Shown in pieces: positions 10,039 through 20,757 of a DNA stretch of 64,000 nucleotides (its first letter is position 1; each line of letters opens with the position of its first letter). Made by a program: the position numbers and the translations under genes. A model generated the notes under the pieces. The model saw nothing but the letters and a program-made list of their open reading frames with translations. It had not been told where the DNA came from and ran no database searches. This DNA is from Gentiana macrophylla (taxonomy: Eukaryota > Streptophyta > Magnoliopsida > Gentianales > Gentianaceae): positions 195,176,601 through 195,240,600 of the forward strand of contig CM047805.1 of the NCBI GenBank assembly GCA_026214975.1, given 5' to 3'.

Positions 10039-10167
10039 AGTCTGAAAGTGTTATTGGATTGTTTCGAAATTCAAGATAGGCGAATGAAATATCTAATAAA
10101 TGTCATATCAATATTCCCTCAGTTCCAAAATAACTGATGCAGTTGACAAAAACACGCATACTAAGGA

Positions 10168-10451
10168 TGTTGAAGTTAACAACTGCAACATTGGAAGTTT
10201 CACAGAGGCTATACGTCGAGCACTCAAGTCCAATTCAGTTAGGAAGGTGTTAACTTTGTTTCAAGTTGTTGTAACCGCTCCTAGTTGCTACTAGTTGATC
10301 CTAAGTAGTATAAAAACATGAAGGATCATCAATTGTAACTTAGTTAAAAGTTTTATCAATAATATGAAATATTTCTTCATCTTCATACTTTCCCGCCTAT
10401 TTTCCATTTGAATCTTATGTTCATGTTCTTCCTTTTATGATGAATTCATCA
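10168..10451 (+). repeat. 5' LTR of Copia-I
   Basis: 284 bp, TG...CA ends. A TATA box (TATAAAAA, 10309-10316) marks the U3/R region. It is matched by the 3' LTR at 17199-17501. Confidence 0.93.
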
Positions 10452-10463
10452 TGGTATCGGAGC
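10452..10463 (+). promoter_or_regulatory. Primer-binding site of Copia-I
   Basis: TGGTATCGGAGC abuts the LTR end and resembles the initiator-Met tRNA complement used by most plant Copia elements. Confidence 0.85.
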
Positions 10464-10583
10464 TTCTAATGGCTTCCGCGTCTTTATACATATCTGATTT
10501 CTTCCTTAATCAGATTCTGGAGTCAATCTCTGTTAATTTTCTTGTAATTCTTGTCATTCGTTTTTGATTTCCTGGATTTCTGT

Positions 10584-11395
10584 CATGGAAAATCACCATG
10601 TTCCACTGGTGGTTCCTCTCCTGTTCCAGCTGATTTGATCTTACATCCAAGTGAGAGTCCAGCATTCATACTGGTGCAGCCTGTTCTTGATGAATCCAAC
10701 TATCATACTTGAAAGACTGCCATGCTTAATGCTCTTTCTTCCAGGAACAAACTTGGTTTTATTGATGGTACTGTCCCGATGCCTCATCCAGGAGATAGGC
10801 ATTTATCTTTACGGAGATAGAATAATAGCATGATTAAAGCTTGGTTAGAAAATTCATTTTCCAAGATTATAGCCCAGAGTGTGATGAGCTATCAAACAAC
10901 CAAAAAAATCTGGGATGATCTTGAAGAAAGGTATGATGGTGGAGACATTGACAGGTTGTCAGATCTGATGGATGAAATTCCAAGCATGAAGCAAGGAGGT
11001 CTTTCTGTTTCTGAGTATTTTGCAAAGCTTAAGATCTTGTGGGATCAATTGGTGTCATTTACACCACCTCCAACCTGCAATTGTGGCCAAAAGTGGTACC
11101 AAGAATACAATGAAAGGCATCATGTGATTCGGTTTTTAAAAGGTCTTAATGAGAGTTTTTCCACAATGAAGTCCTAGGTTCTATTGATTTCTCCATTCTA
11201 TACCGTTAAAAATGTTTTCTCAATGGCATTAAAACAAGAGAGACAACAACGTTATGGAAATTCTAGTTTGGTGGCTAATTCTGTTAATAGCATTGGGAAT
11301 AGTACTGCTGGGGTTTTTGACAATACTGCTATGGTGGCTCAAAATCAGTCTCAGGCTACTATTTTGGTTTTAGGAAGACTTACAACAATGGCACC
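10584..11395 (+). pseudogene. Copia-I gag, first part
   Basis: After an ATG at 10584 the frame is broken several times. The best-preserved stretch (10830-11177) has the plant Copia gag (UBN2-like) pattern: MIKAWLENSF, TTKKIWDDLEERY, and FLKGLNESFSTMKS. Gag forms the particle that packages the element RNA. The frame ends where the solo LTR inserted at 11396 and resumes with the zinc knuckle at 12890. Confidence 0.85.
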
Positions 11396-11741
11396 TGTTA
11401 AGGGTGATTTTATACGATTTATTCCGTTATATTTTATAATAATTTCCCTCATATTTGTATAATTTGCATAGAAGATGAGCGTTTAATTGGTTTATTGAGC
11501 AAATGATGTTTTAAAAGGTTTAATTGCAAAAATAGTTGAATTATATATTTTTATCGATGTTTTCTATTTATTTGAATGCTACTACATTTTGCAATGTGTT
11601 TGATGTATTGTAGATACACAATTTCGACCAAAAAGAGGATTGAAAGAGGTTAACAATCAGATTAATGAAGAGGAGAAGAGATAAAAATGAAATCGATTGA
11701 CGATAAAGATGAGAAGATCGATTTTCAAGCAGCTGAACGTT

Positions 11742-11896
11742 CGTTCAAGCCCCGTCCAGAGTGGACAAGCGTCTGAAGATATGGACGAGCGTCCAGGAGA
11801 AGAAAGTTGATTTAGAGAGTTTGGACGCTGAGTGGACGGGCATCTGAAGCAAGTCCAAGGCACCCCGGACGGGCGTCCAACAAGACGGACGGGCGC
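11742..11896 (+). repeat. GC-rich palindromic patch GGACG(N)GCGTCC in LTR U3
   Basis: Six or more copies of GGACGGGCGTCC-like words lie in a GC-rich block ending about 40 bp upstream of the LTR TATA box, in otherwise AT-rich sequence. A related patch occurs in the sister LTR at 26870-27090. Confidence 0.75.
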
Positions 11897-11935
11897 CCTT
11901 AAACCGACTTAGCAAAGCCGGCTCGCCTCGCTTTT

Positions 11936-11944
11936 CTATAAATA
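11936..11944 (+). promoter_or_regulatory. TATA box of the solo LTR
   Basis: CTATAAATA, followed within 30-50 bases by ACCCTAATCATACATT, the probable start of the LTR transcript. Confidence 0.6.
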
Positions 11945-12889
11945 GCAGCCATGATTTCAACCCTAATCATACATTATTGAGACCTATTGATACACAATCA
12001 TTGTGAGAAAACCTAGCGGCTCCAGCTTCTTGGGAGGCCAAGGGTTGCGATTTTTCTTGTTTTTATATTCGTTTTTTCTATTTCGCTTTTTCGCTATTTT
12101 ATGTCGAAAGCTTGGAGGTCGAGCAATTGTTCAAACCATGTGAACTGCGTTTAAAGAGTTCTTTATTTTCAATCTAGATTTGTTTTGTGAATTTGATTAA
12201 ATTTGTATCTTTTCTATGCTTATGTGTTATGCAATCGATATCGAGAGATGTATTGCTTATTGATGTTTACCGTATGACGAGAGTCGGTGTAAACCTTAGA
12301 TCACCATAGGAAAGATTGGATTTTTAACCTTGACATAACGAGAGTTGATAGGTTAGATTTCTAGGTTGCTAGATTGAGAGATCTTACACCTTGTTTTGAT
12401 AGCGTTAATCTTTAAGATCGAGAGATAAAAGATTGATAGGCGAATTATCTACGAGAGTAGGAATTCATACTTATGAGAGGTGAACCACATCTTTAATTAG
12501 ATCATCACAAGATAACTTTAGAGAGGAAATTAAGGGTTGCGGGATCGGTGGATAATTACTTGTTCGATTGTTTAGTCACCATGATCATCGTTGTTTAAAT
12601 TCATAGTTGTTTATTGTTTTCTTTTTAGTTTATATTTTAGATTTAAGTTCACAATTATCGTTTCCTGGCTTTGGACTGACAATCCTTTGTCCAGTTTTTC
12701 TTTTCGTTTTTAGTTTTAGGTTTTAATAATAATAGTATCAATCTTAGGAAAATTAATGAACTAGATACCCCGATTCCCTGTGATCGACTCCGGTATTAAT
12801 CGCTATGCTACGATCCCTACACTTGGGGAATACCGGATTTATAAATTTATTACTTGTTTGTTTTGTTAGATAAAATCCGTGACAGCACC

Positions 12890-15800
12890 AAGAAACCTCA
12901 GTGTACACATTGTGGTATACCCATACAGTGGATAGATGTTATAAGAAACATGAATATCCTGCAAATTTCAGGGGTAGAGGAAGAGGAAGGGCCACAACTG
13001 CAAATCATGTGAGTTCAGATGGTATGTTTGATCAAACTTCTCAAGATTCACTGGCAGATCTTAAGGCTCCAGTCACCCAAGAACAATATCAACAAATTCT
13101 GAATATTCTGAGAGCAGGATCTTTGTCTCAGCCTATGTCTCAAGATTCCTCTGATTCTAGTTTTAATGTAGTAAACTCTGATGTTCTTTCTACAAAGTTT
13201 GGTCCTATGGATTCAGATTTGTCTAAATCCTTTACTTGTTTTGATTGGATAGTGGACAGTGGAGCCACTGATCATATTGTGTTTGATAAAGCTTTGTTTA
13301 GTTCTTGCCAACCTATGATCATTGTACGTTTGCCAAATGGTAAAGATATTAGTTTTACTCACATTGGGAAAGTAAAAGTGAATCATGATTTAATTCTAGA
13401 TAATGTGCTTTGTGTGCCTGATTTTCATTGTAATATCATGTCTATTAGTAAGTTAATCAGGTCAAGGGCATACAATGTCAAATTTTTTATGGATTCCTGA
13501 GTTATACAAGATATGATAAGTCTTAAAAGGATTGTTTCAGCTGAACTCATAAAGGGATTGTATATTTTGAGAGCTGATAGATCATGTTATGCTTTTTCTG
13601 TTATGAATAATGTCCAGACACCCTTCAGTCAGGCTTTGCTATGGCATTGCAGACTTGGCCATGCCTCAGATCAGATATTAAAGGTTTTGAAGAAGGAAAA
13701 TGAGCAAATTCAAGTTCCTGAGGGTCAAGTCTGTGATATTTGTCCCATGGCTAAACAGTCTAGACTTAGTTTTTCTTTAAGTAAATCTGTTTCTAGATCT
13801 ACTTTTGATTTAGTGCACATGGACATTTGGGGCCCTTACAGGGTAGTTGGCATCCATGGTCACAGATTTTTCCTTACAATTGTTGATGACTTTAGTAGGT
13901 TTTGGTAGATTTACATGCTGAAAACTAAGGGTGAAGTTAGGAATCTTGTTAAACAATTTTGTACTTTGATTCAAACACAATTTAATAAAAGGGTGAAATG
14001 TTTGAGAACAGATAATGGTTTGGAGTTTGATTTACCTGAGTTTTATGCTGCTAATGGGATCACACATCAGACTTCTGTAGTCAAGACTCCACAACAAAAT
14101 GGAATAGTTGAAAAAAAACATCAACATATTCTCAAAGTTGTCTGAGATTTCAGTCTGATATACCATTGATCTACTGGTCTTATTTTATTCTTCATGCTGT
14201 TAATTTGATCAATATTACTCATTCACCTCTGTTAAACAATAAAACACCTTATCAATTGTTATATTCTGTGAAACCATCCTATGATAATATCAGAGTGTTT
14301 GGCTGTTTAACTTTTGCACAAAATTTGCATCATGAGAATAACAAGTTTGCAGCAAGAGGCATTAAGTCTCTTTATTTATGAGGAGTTCCAAATGCCAAAG
14401 GTTTCTATCTCTTAAATCTTCAAAGTAGACAAATTTTTGTTGCTAGGGATGTTGTCTTCCAAGAGACTTCTTTTCCCTATAAGGATGGTCATGCATCAGG
14501 TAATATCCAAGACTTGCCTTAGCCTGTATCATTTGATCAAGACATATTCTCCATCACAATTTCTAGTGTGCCTTTGCCTACACAAAAAGTTGGATCACAC
14601 CCTCTTGATGAATATCCACAAAATCATGCTTCTGAATCTTTGGATCATCAAGAGCATGTACATGATATTGTTGAGCAATTACCAATTGATAATTTTCAAA
14701 TTCTTGATTATGTGGAAATTTTTCCCTCTAATCAAGATGCAAACACCAGAAAATCTTCAAACAGAGGGTTACCTTTTTATCTTAAACATTATGTCTGTCA
14801 CAGTGTATCCACACATACATCACCACATTTTATGGTAAAGGTCGACACTTTGGATCATTTATCTGCACCTTATAAGTCTTATGGTCTCAGTACACATGCT
14901 ATAGTAGAACAAAAGACTTACAATGAAGCTGTCAAACATCCAGAATGGCAGGAGGCTATGGATAATGAAATAAAGGCCTTGCAGAAGACAAAGACTTGGG
15001 AAATTGTCCCATTACCTAAAGGCAAACAACCCATAGGTTGCAAATGGGTATACAGAATCGAAAGAAAATCTGATAGAATAATAGAAAGATACAAAGCCAG
15101 ACTAGCGGCTAAGAGATACACACAACAGCTAGGTTTGGATTATATGGAGACTTTTTCTCCTGTTGCCAAACCCACAACAGTTAGAACACTCCTAGCCATT
15201 GCAGCAGCTAAAGATTGGAACCTACATCAACTTGATGTTAACAATGCATTTCTTCATGGTGATTTTCCAGATAAGGTTTACATGCAAGTGCCCTAAGGTT
15301 TTCCGGAAGATCCTGGACATGTTTGCACGCTTATAAAGTCCCTATATGGTCTCAAACAAGCAAGCAGGCAATGGAACATCAAACTAATACAAGTTCTGCT
15401 TGAGAGGGGGTTCAGACAATCCAAACAAGATTACAGTTTGTTTGTCAAAGGATCTGATGATTCTTTCATAGCTGTCCTAGTCTATGTTGATGATGTCTTG
15501 GTAACAAGCCCTAACATAAAAGAGATAAAAGAGGTAAAAGGATTTCGGAATGAAAATTTTGGCATAAAAGATCTTGGTGAACTCAAGTATTTCCTAGGAT
15601 TGAAAGTGGCTAGATCAAAGAAAGGCATAACATTATCTCAAAGAAAGTAATGTCTTGAACTGTTAGAAGAATATGGCTATTCTGATTGTAAACCTAGTCA
15701 AATTCCCATGGATACTTCTATAAGTCTACACAGCAAGGATTCACCATTATTACAGTCAAATAGCTACTACGGAAGCCTAGTGGGAAAGCTGTTATATCTA

Positions 15801-17190
15801 GGTTTGACAAGACCAGACATTACTTATGCAACACAGCAACTTAGCCAGTTTCTTGATAAACTTACCGAATTACAACTTCAAGCAGCTCATAAACTTCTCA
15901 AATATCTAAAGCATCCCCTGGCCAAGGCATATTCTTCCCATCAGAAAATAACCTAGAACTGAAATTCTTTGTGGATTCAGATTGGGGCGATGCATGGACA
16001 CTAAAGATCTATCACGTGTTTCTCTGCTTTTCCGGGAGGATCACTCATAAGTTGGAGATCAAATAAACAAACCACACCCTCTGTAAGCTCATCAAGGGCA
16101 GAGAATAGGGCCATGACAATGGCATCTTATGAATTGCAATGGCTCACCTATTTGCTATCAGAATTCAACATTAAGCAAGACATGCATAAACCCTTATTCT
16201 GTTATAGCAAAAGTGCATTGCACATAGTAGAAAACTCAGTACAGTAAAACATCTATAAATTAATACTCTTTAAATTAATAACCTCTCTAAAATAATATTT
16301 TTCTCCCATTCCCGACTTGGGCCAGCTTCAAAAAAGACCAATTTCGATAAGATAATAAGATAATAACTTTTAGAAAATCCCTGTATAGATATTCAGTCCC
16401 AATAATATCATAAATTAGTAATTCTCCATAATCACAAAAATATATATGTTACAATTTTATAAAATATGATTCTATTGTTGTCTGTTTTTTTTCTTAAAGT
16501 TTAAATCTGCTTGAAGCTCATCTCTAATCTTTCTTATTCCATCCAAAAGTTCGGGTGTGGTGCTTTCGAACTGCATCAAAAAATTGTTAAGTGCATCAAA
16601 AAGTTGTTAAATCTGTTTGGTATGGTTGTTTTTTTTTTTTTTTAAATCTTGTTTATATACACGGTAGTACATGCTATCACTATTATACACTGAATATTTT
16701 TGTTGTAAAAATACAAATGAATCAAATTAATGTATGTACACTTAAATCTTGTATGTATACAATACATTGAATTTGTAACTAATATACATTGAATTAAGTA
16801 TAATACATAAATTAGTACAGTTCATTCTATTTAAATTTATATAATTAAAATTTAATTTTGTTTGATATCAAAAAATCTCTATAAATTAATAATTATTAAT
16901 TTATCGATAAATTAATACCTCTCTAAATTAATAAAATCTTCCGGTCCCAACTATATTAATTTATAGAGGTTTTATTATATTCTATGAAAGAACCAAACAC
17001 ATTGACATAGATCTTCATGTGATCAGAGATAGGTAATTAGGTATCAACAAGGGCTCCTAAAACCTTTACCAGTCTCAACAGAATTACAGCTTACAGATTT
17101 ATTCACTAAACCTTTGGATAGAACCAGATATCAAACCTTGTTAGACTCTTATCCACTAATCAACATCTATCAACCCAAAAGTCCAGTTTG
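12890..17190 (+). pseudogene. Copia-I pol (zinc knuckle, protease, integrase, RT, RNase H), multiply interrupted
   Basis: In order: a zinc knuckle CTHCGIPIHTVDRC (about 12900), an aspartic protease FDWIVDSGATDHIV (DSG intact, about 13240), the pre-integrase LWHCRLGH and CDICPMAKQ (about 13640-13760), an integrase core (VHMDIWGPY, RTDNGLEF, QQNGIVEKK; 13820-14120), an RT (KWVYRIERKS, LHQLDVNNAFLHGDF, LVYVDDVLV; 15040-15500) and RNase H remnants to the 3' end. The YVDD catalytic motif is intact. Stops occur at about 13500, 13906, 14143, 14379, 15294 and 15648; several look like G-to-A or C-to-T changes, as expected from decay of methylated DNA. Not functional as it stands. Confidence 0.93.
16242..16977. 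mobile_element. TA-flanked MITE-like element (CAGTAAAAC TIRs) inside Copia-I RNase H
   Basis: The left end CAGTAAAACATCTATAAATT is mirrored by AATTTATAGAGGTTTTATTA at the right end, with TA duplicated at 16240-16241 and 16978-16979. Removing it rejoins the RNase H coding sequence in frame, which fixes the boundaries. The 736-bp interior is AT-rich with internal copies of the terminal motif (16886-16935) and no transposase. A Tc1/mariner-like origin is inferred from the TA target. Confidence 0.8.
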
Positions 17191-17198
17191 AAAGGGGG
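17190..17198 (+). promoter_or_regulatory. Polypurine tract of Copia-I
   Basis: GAAAGGGGG directly precedes the 3' LTR; it is the expected plus-strand primer site. Confidence 0.8.
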
Positions 17199-17501
17199 TG
17201 TTGAAGTTAACAGCTGCAACATTGCAAACTGGACCCAGCATTTGAAGTTTCACAGAGGCAATACGTCGAGCACTCAAGTCCAATTCAGTTAGGAAGTAGT
17301 TAAGTTTGTTTCAAGTTGTTGTAACCGCTCCTAGTTGCTACTAGTTGATCCTATGTAGTATATAAACATGAAGGATCATCAACTGTAACTCAGTTAGAAG
17401 TTTCATCAATAATATGAAAGATTTCTTCATCTTCATACTTTCCTGCCTATTTTCCATTTGAATCTTATGTTCATGTTCTTCATTTTATGATGAATTCATC
17501 A
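17199..17501 (+). repeat. 3' LTR of Copia-I
   Basis: 303 bp, the same ends as the 5' LTR, with an additional stretch of about 20 bp (around 17226-17245) and scattered substitutions. Confidence 0.93.
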
Positions 17502-17506
17502 AAGGA

Positions 17507-18490
17507 GGTGAATTAATAGCTTAATTTGAATACCAAAATTACTATAAACCCCTACACTATAATTAATGCAATTTTGTTTTTATTCTCTCACACTTTAATA
17601 AATAAAGGTAGAATGGTTGATGTACGAAAAATAAGATAAATAATGAATTGAAAATGTAAGTGTCTCACATAAAATAGAACAAATAATTTTGACAATTGTA
17701 TCAGTTCTCTTAGGGGGAAGTATTCTAAATTTATAAATATTGCAGGAAAAGTTAGTTTAACAATTAGGCTGTCTTTGTTCTTTTAAAAAATGTTTGGAAG
17801 ACTTTTTCTAACTAGTGTAAATAATTTTTCCTCGGGCCTCCTATGGAGTACTAAGGTCAAATAAAATAAATGACGGGTAAAAAAACAATAATTTTAGATG
17901 TTTATTTGTTTGCGCTCTCTCTCTCTCTCTCTTTTTGTGTGTGTGTGTGTTTGGAAACCGGATATTTATTAAACAAAGCAATCAACATATGACGTATGAA
18001 CATCAAAGTTCTGGGAAAAATCAACAAAATAGACGTTTGTTTTGTTTTCTTTTGTTTTTTTGTTTTGTTTTGGGTCAAAGACAAGACAATGTATTCAGGT
18101 AAACGTTACATAATTGTAATCAGTGCCATTCGTTAAAGTAGTACTAAAACATCAATATTCTTTCCAAAAAAAAAAAAACATCGATCAATATCCGTTTCCG
18201 AGTATCACGTGTTTCGTCCATTATTGTTCTAAGGTGGAATACTATGTTGCTTTTATGCCGGTAAGTCTATCTGTGGCACGCAGTCGGGTCTCTCTAATAA
18301 ACGGATTTCCGGATGATTGTCAAATGTATAGAAATAAAATGTTTTTATATTTTTTTACACGTAGCAGTAATATGACGATTCGTTTGAATAGGGAGTCAGT
18401 GAATCTGAATTTTCCACGAGTCTAAAAGCAAGTCCAATGGTGAGATATCAAAATCACATTTGATATCTATGTGAAGCTTTTAGCATCTCT
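17507..18490. other. Intergenic; CT/TG microsatellite, nothing else firm
   Basis: A (CT)n run (17915-17932) is followed by a (TG)n run (17936-17951). The last 70 bases (AGCAAGTCCAATGG, 18428-18441) resemble the start of a plant MITE truncated by the next LTR. No gene is seen. Confidence 0.5.
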
Positions 18491-19790
18491 TGTAACGTCC
18501 CGTTCTCGAAAACTGCGTATTTTTCGAAAAACATATCGTTCGGCCATGTTCTGAGATAAAATATCAAAACACGAAGCCTTCCTAAAATATTTGATCTCTT
18601 GCATCATTTAATACTAACACCCAAAATAAAATAGTCATTACAACAACCATATTCTAATCACCAGTACAATACAACATACACTTCAAATAGTATCATCAAA
18701 TACACAACCTCCAGAAATAACTGCAATAAACTTATCGCTTTCAGTGATGCGTAGCTAGACATCCAAATTTAACATCATTCGCAATATACTATGCTTTATC
18801 CAGAAAAAAAATGAAATGGACATGGTGAGCTCGAAAGCCCCGTAAGAAAATAGACTATCAAAAGGAAACTAAAGATGCCACTGAGCAGGCTATCTAGAGT
18901 TCCTGTATTAATAATTCTAAAATAATACTAAAACTGAACTACGAGAAAATAAATAGCATAATTATAATACTGAAATGAAAAGACAATATTAATTGACATT
19001 CTAACATGCGGAAGTAGTTATGCTAAAATTATAATTAAGGCTCCAAAATAAGGAGCTTAAACTAATGTTACTAATGTTATGATTCTGATGTCACAACTAA
19101 AATAAATAAACTAGATGCAGACCGGATATCCATTATTCTTGCCTATGGACGGGGACTAACCGGCTCCGGCAATAATCTCACATCTACTACCCGTGAGCAG
19201 GGCTAGTGCCGGAGACCCTCGAGGATTCATCATGAATCTAAAAAAAAAAAATACGGTGACATGAACCGTAGCATTTTTTTTTCAAAGAACCGTAGCATTT
19301 TTCTGAATGTTTACTGCTTCATGTTTATCTTTTTATACTCTAAATGTTTAACTCTAAATGACTCATCATATCCTATAAAATATAATATTCCTCAAAATAC
19401 TTACTTTCTTATAATTATAAATTTATAATGTTTATAAGTCATATATTTTATTTACAATAAAATCATATATTTATTATTTTAATATAAGTATTCAAAATCC
19501 ATATATCAAACTTGAATCCAAAACTCATAATAAAAAATTCCTTCCATATAACTATTTAATGCCTAAATACAAATCTAATATTTCACGACCCTTTTATAAT
19601 TGAAATATATATATATTTATTCGAAAACCATTAGCATGATATTATTATAAATATCATAACTTATAATCATTCTAACAAAGTATAATATAATTTGTATTGT
19701 TTATAAAATAATGTTTTTTGAGAAAAACATATTTAAGGTAGGAAAATTATAAATTTGGGAATAATCTGTTCAAAGAAATCGATAGCATTT
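18491..19790 (-). repeat. Gypsy-type LTR, copy 1 (TGTAACGTCCCG end)
   Basis: The plus strand begins TGTAACGTCCCGTTCTCG, a typical Tekay/chromovirus LTR end. The body is AT-rich with a GC patch (ACTACCCGTGAGCAGGGCTA, about 19180). The block 18530-19785 recurs in the same orientation at 37501-38725 with few differences. Orientation is inferred by analogy to the LTR at 20758. The right boundary is approximate because another LTR starts at 19818. Confidence 0.65.
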
Positions 19791-19817
19791 CCTTACCTTT
19801 TTGGATTTATGGAAACA

Positions 19818-20757
19818 TGTCTCGGATTTTATCTAAGCAAAATAAACAAGTAATAAATTTATAAATCCGGTATACTCCAAGTGTAGGGATCGTAGCATAG
19901 CGATTAATACCGGAGTCGATCTCAGAGAATCGGGGTATCTAGTTCATTAATTTTCCTAAGTTTGATACCATTATTATTAAAGCCTAAAATAACAAAACGA
20001 AAAGATAAACCGACAGAGGATTGTCACCCAAAGCCGTGAAAGATCGTTAAGAACATAACTAAACTATAAACGAGAAAAACAATAAAACTCATAAAAGCAT
20101 GATAATGACTATAGCGATTAAACATAGAACAAGCAATGATCCACCATCCCGCAACCTTTAATTTCCTCTCAAGATTATCTCATGATGATTTAACTAAAAT
20201 TGTGATTCACCTATCAAAGGTATGAACTCCTAATCTCTTAGAAAAGTTCGCCTATCAATCTTTTATCTCTCGATCTTAAAGATTAATGCTTTCAAACCAA
20301 GGTGCAAGATTTATCGATCTAACAATCTAGATATTCTAACCTAGCAACTCTCGTATTTTTAGGTTAAAAAAGATCTATTATTTCCTATGGTGATCTAGTG
20401 TTTACACCGATTCTCATCATATGGCAAACATCAATAGCAAAACATCTCTCGATATAAATTTGCATAACACATAATCATAGAAAAGAAACAACTTAATTAA
20501 AACTCACAAAATCATCCAAAGGAGGAAAAAACGATGCTGAAAAGTTTCACATGCTTGCCCCAAGTTTGATCAGCTTCAAGCCATCTTCATGAATCGAAAG
20601 GAAAACGAAACAAAATAAATAAAACAACTAATCTAACCCTCGGTCGACCAAGCACCAAGGCTTGGCCGACCGAGCACAACTCGGCTTCAGAATTTAGGGT
20701 TTTCTGCGGCCGCTGTAATGTGTATATGATATGATTAGGGTTGAAATAATGCGGCTA
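19818..20757 (-). repeat. Left part of a TGTTAAGGG-type LTR, cut by the LTR at 20758
   Basis: It begins TGTCTCGGATTTTATC and shows the phrase CAAGTGTAGGGATCGTAGCA, matching the inverse of the solo LTR at 11396-12884 along most of its length. It stops at GCGGCTA, which corresponds to the TATAAATAGC promoter position of the related LTR. The missing promoter-proximal half may be 26850-27417. It carries its own GC-rich palindromic patch, CGGTCGACC/GGTCGGCC, at 20640-20690. Confidence 0.75.

Larger units (their letters stand above)
11396..12884 (+). mobile_element. Solo LTR of a TGTTAAGGG-type LTR retrotransposon
   Basis: It begins TGTTAAGGGTGATTTTATAC, ends CCGTGACA, and is flanked by the exact 5-bp duplication GCACC (11391-11395 and 12885-12889), cutting the Copia-I gag frame. 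No internal region remains, so recombination between two LTRs probably left one copy. Relatives occur at 19818-20757, 26850-27417 and 49658-53888. The right half carries the widespread plant LTR phrase AGTGTAGGGATCGTAGCATA (inverse here), often seen in Gypsy (Tat/Ogre-like) LTRs; this assignment is tentative. A TATA box and start region lie at about 11936. Confidence 0.88.
10168..17501 (+). mobile_element. Copia-I: defective Ty1/Copia LTR retrotransposon with two nested insertions
   Basis: The 5' LTR is 10168-10451 and the 3' LTR 17199-17501, both starting TGTTGAAGTTAACA and ending ATTCATCA, flanked by the 5-bp duplication AAGGA (10163-10167 and 17502-17506). The primer-binding site follows the 5' LTR directly and a polypurine tract precedes the 3' LTR. 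Domain order is gag, zinc knuckle, protease, integrase, reverse transcriptase, RNase H, as in Copia. A solo LTR (11396-12884) splits gag, and a MITE (16242-16977) splits RNase H. Several in-frame stops make it non-autonomous. The 3' LTR has a roughly 20-bp stretch absent from the 5' LTR, so the LTRs have diverged. Confidence 0.95.
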
